Below are positions 6,769-7,506 of a DNA stretch of 7,506 nt, one piece after another. This stretch comes from Candidatus Zixiibacteriota bacterium. Lineage in GTDB: Bacteria; Zixibacteria; MSB-5A5; GN15; FEB-12. Each line of letters starts with the position of its first letter. The first letter of the stretch is position 1. The notes below the pieces were generated by a model, which saw only the letters and a list, made by a program, of their open reading frames with translations, searched no databases and was not told where the DNA came from. The stretch is taken from NCBI GenBank assembly GCA_029932795.1, contig JAOZPL010000095.1, positions 1 through 7,506 of the forward strand. Reading direction: 5' to 3'. Made by a program: the position numbers and the translations under genes.

Positions 6769-7089
6769 ATGGACGGACCGTTAGATTCGCTGGACAATAT
6801 GCCGAAAGTGCTGCCCGGTCGGGTGAATCCGCTCCACCATTCGGAACGAGACAAGCAGCGCAAGTTCTCCAAAGCGCTACGGGAGCAGATGGAGGAGGAG
6901 TTGGAAAAGAACAAGAAGAAGCGCCAGGAGGACAAACTGGTTCTGAAGCAGGAGGAGCGGGAGCGACGTCACGAAAAAGGTGAGCAAACAGCGTCACCCG
7001 AATCCCGGGAGAAAGATGAGCCGGAGGATCAGTGCGAGGATGAACAGGACGGCCCGTTTCAGTCAGGTCATGTAGATGTGAAAGCATAA
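6769..7089 (+). CDS. Small highly charged, coiled-coil protein of unknown function
   Basis: I do not recognise this 106-residue protein. It has no signal peptide and no membrane segment, so it should be cytoplasmic. Three parts are visible. The N-terminal segment (about 1-26) contains prolines and reads 'MPKVLPGRVNPLHHSERDKQ'. A central stretch (about 27-75) is very rich in Glu, Lys, Arg and Gln ('KALREQMEEELEKNKKKRQE' type) and probably forms a long helix or coiled coil. The C-terminal tail (about 76-106) is acidic and likely disordered. Third-position G/C preference and a good ribosome site suggest a real gene. It is co-directional between the sigma gene and a SwrB-like gene, so a flagellar role is inferred from position only. 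It could be a chaperone-like, scaffold or export-associated protein; charged helical proteins such as FliH/FliJ are superficially similar, but no family match can be claimed. Confidence 0.75.
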   Translation: MDGPLDSLDNMPKVLPGRVNPLHHSERDKQRKFSKALREQMEEELEKNKKKRQEDKLVLKQEERERRHEKGEQTASPESREKDEPEDQCEDEQDGPFQSGHVDVKA

Positions 7090-7095
7090 AGTTGC

Positions 7096-7107
7096 GGGGA
7101 TAAAGGA
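7096..7107 (+). promoter_or_regulatory. Ribosome binding site for the membrane-anchored 3' gene
   Basis: GGGGATAAAGGA precedes the ATG at 7109. The GGGGA part (7096-7100) is 8 bases from the start, a normal spacing; AAAGGA alone would be too close. It supports translation of the open-ended frame that follows. Confidence 0.5.
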
Positions 7108-7108
7108 C

Positions 7109-7506
7109 ATGGATGTTTTTGATGATCGGATTATCTCAGTCGGCTTGAACGCCATTGGATACACCGCGGCTGGTCTCCTCTGGATGATTGTCTATTCTGC
7201 TATTGCCGGCCGGAAGAAAGGAGAGCATGCCGGTCTGTCAGGTGCGGCCTTTTCGAACGAGATTGTATCAAAGACGAGTTCCGGGACGCCTGATAGAACC
7301 AGTCTTCCCGGAAAGTCCAGGCTCGAGTTTGTAAGTTTCAGTGAATCCGGGCAGACATCAGAGGTTCGGACAGCGGACCGATCTGAGACAACCGGTTCGG
7401 TGATGAACCGCCGTCACCGGGAGGAGATCATTCGCCTGGCCCGGCAGATGCTCCAGTCGGGAGAGACAGAAAGGCGGATCAAAAACAGGCTGGCGATCTC
7501 CGATGG
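7109..7506 (+). CDS. Single-pass membrane protein, SwrB/DUF2802-like candidate (3' end beyond window)
   Basis: An ATG at 7109 opens a frame with no stop through the window end: 132 complete codons plus two bases. The N-terminus has acidic residues (MDVFDD), one hydrophobic segment at about 9-33 ('SVGLNAIGYTAAGLLWMIVY'), then RKK, which predicts N-out/C-in by the positive-inside rule. A polar Ser/Thr-rich linker (about 38-97) follows. A helical, charged segment then begins: 'RRHREEIIRLARQMLQSG' (101-118), continuing to 'RRIKNRLAISDG' at the edge. This layout, and a final segment resembling 'xxLxxxGxxxxxIxxxLxxSxGE', recall SwrB (YlxL) of Bacillus and the DUF2802/DUF6115-type proteins found beside flagellar genes. 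In B. subtilis swrB directly follows sigD; here one small gene intervenes. The gene itself is well supported; the family call is inference because the diagnostic C-terminus is cut off. Confidence 0.7.
   Translation, partial: MDVFDDRIISVGLNAIGYTAAGLLWMIVYSAIAGRKKGEHAGLSGAAFSNEIVSKTSSGTPDRTSLPGKSRLEFVSFSESGQTSEVRTADRSETTGSVMNRRHREEIIRLARQMLQSGETERRIKNRLAISD

Noticed and set aside
6762..6983. Overlapping plus-strand frame starting with GTG just before the small charged protein
   Set aside because: The Gly/Ala-rich product looks like an out-of-frame reading; the 6769 frame has better start spacing and a coherent charged-helix composition.

Overview
This window is a single, tightly packed, plus-strand flagellar operon segment. 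In order it encodes the end of an upstream-truncated fliR, then flhB, flhA, flhF, flhG, a sigma-28 (fliA/whiG-type) gene, a small highly charged protein of unknown function, and the start of a single-pass membrane protein that runs off the right edge and resembles SwrB/DUF2802-type flagellar accessory proteins. Almost every base is coding. The largest gap is about 31 bases, two junctions overlap by exactly 11 bases, and one stop codon abuts the next start codon. I see no RNA gene, mobile element, CRISPR array, convincing internal promoter or terminator, and no gene on the minus strand.

Organism: the GC content is moderate (roughly low-to-mid 50s % by eye), with Shine-Dalgarno-like sites and the order fliR-flhB-flhA-flhF-flhG-fliA that is widespread in bacteria. 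The proteins are clearly family members but diverge at several normally invariant motifs, which suggests a deep-branching or uncultured bacterial lineage. A phylum such as Zixibacteria, or another lineage related to the FCB group or former Deltaproteobacteria, is possible. That is only an impression, not something the sequence proves.

How the genes work together: FliR, FlhB and FlhA are core membrane parts of the flagellar type III export gate. FlhB switches substrate class after self-cleavage, and FlhA is the proton-coupled export engine and chaperone-docking platform. FlhF and FlhG normally form an SRP-GTPase/MinD-ATPase pair that sets the position and number of flagella. FliA is the sigma factor for late flagellar genes. 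The last two genes sit where Bacillus subtilis has swrB (directly downstream of sigD) and may be regulators of export or basal-body maturation.

The most unusual content is in the FlhF/FlhG pair. FlhF keeps its P-loop but has lost the canonical G2, G3 and G4 residues of SRP GTPases. FlhG lacks the N-terminal DQAxxLR activator motif and has an altered switch II. Other points worth a look are an NPTE instead of NPTH cleavage motif in FlhB, a basic N-terminal extension on the sigma factor, and the two uncharacterised genes at the end.
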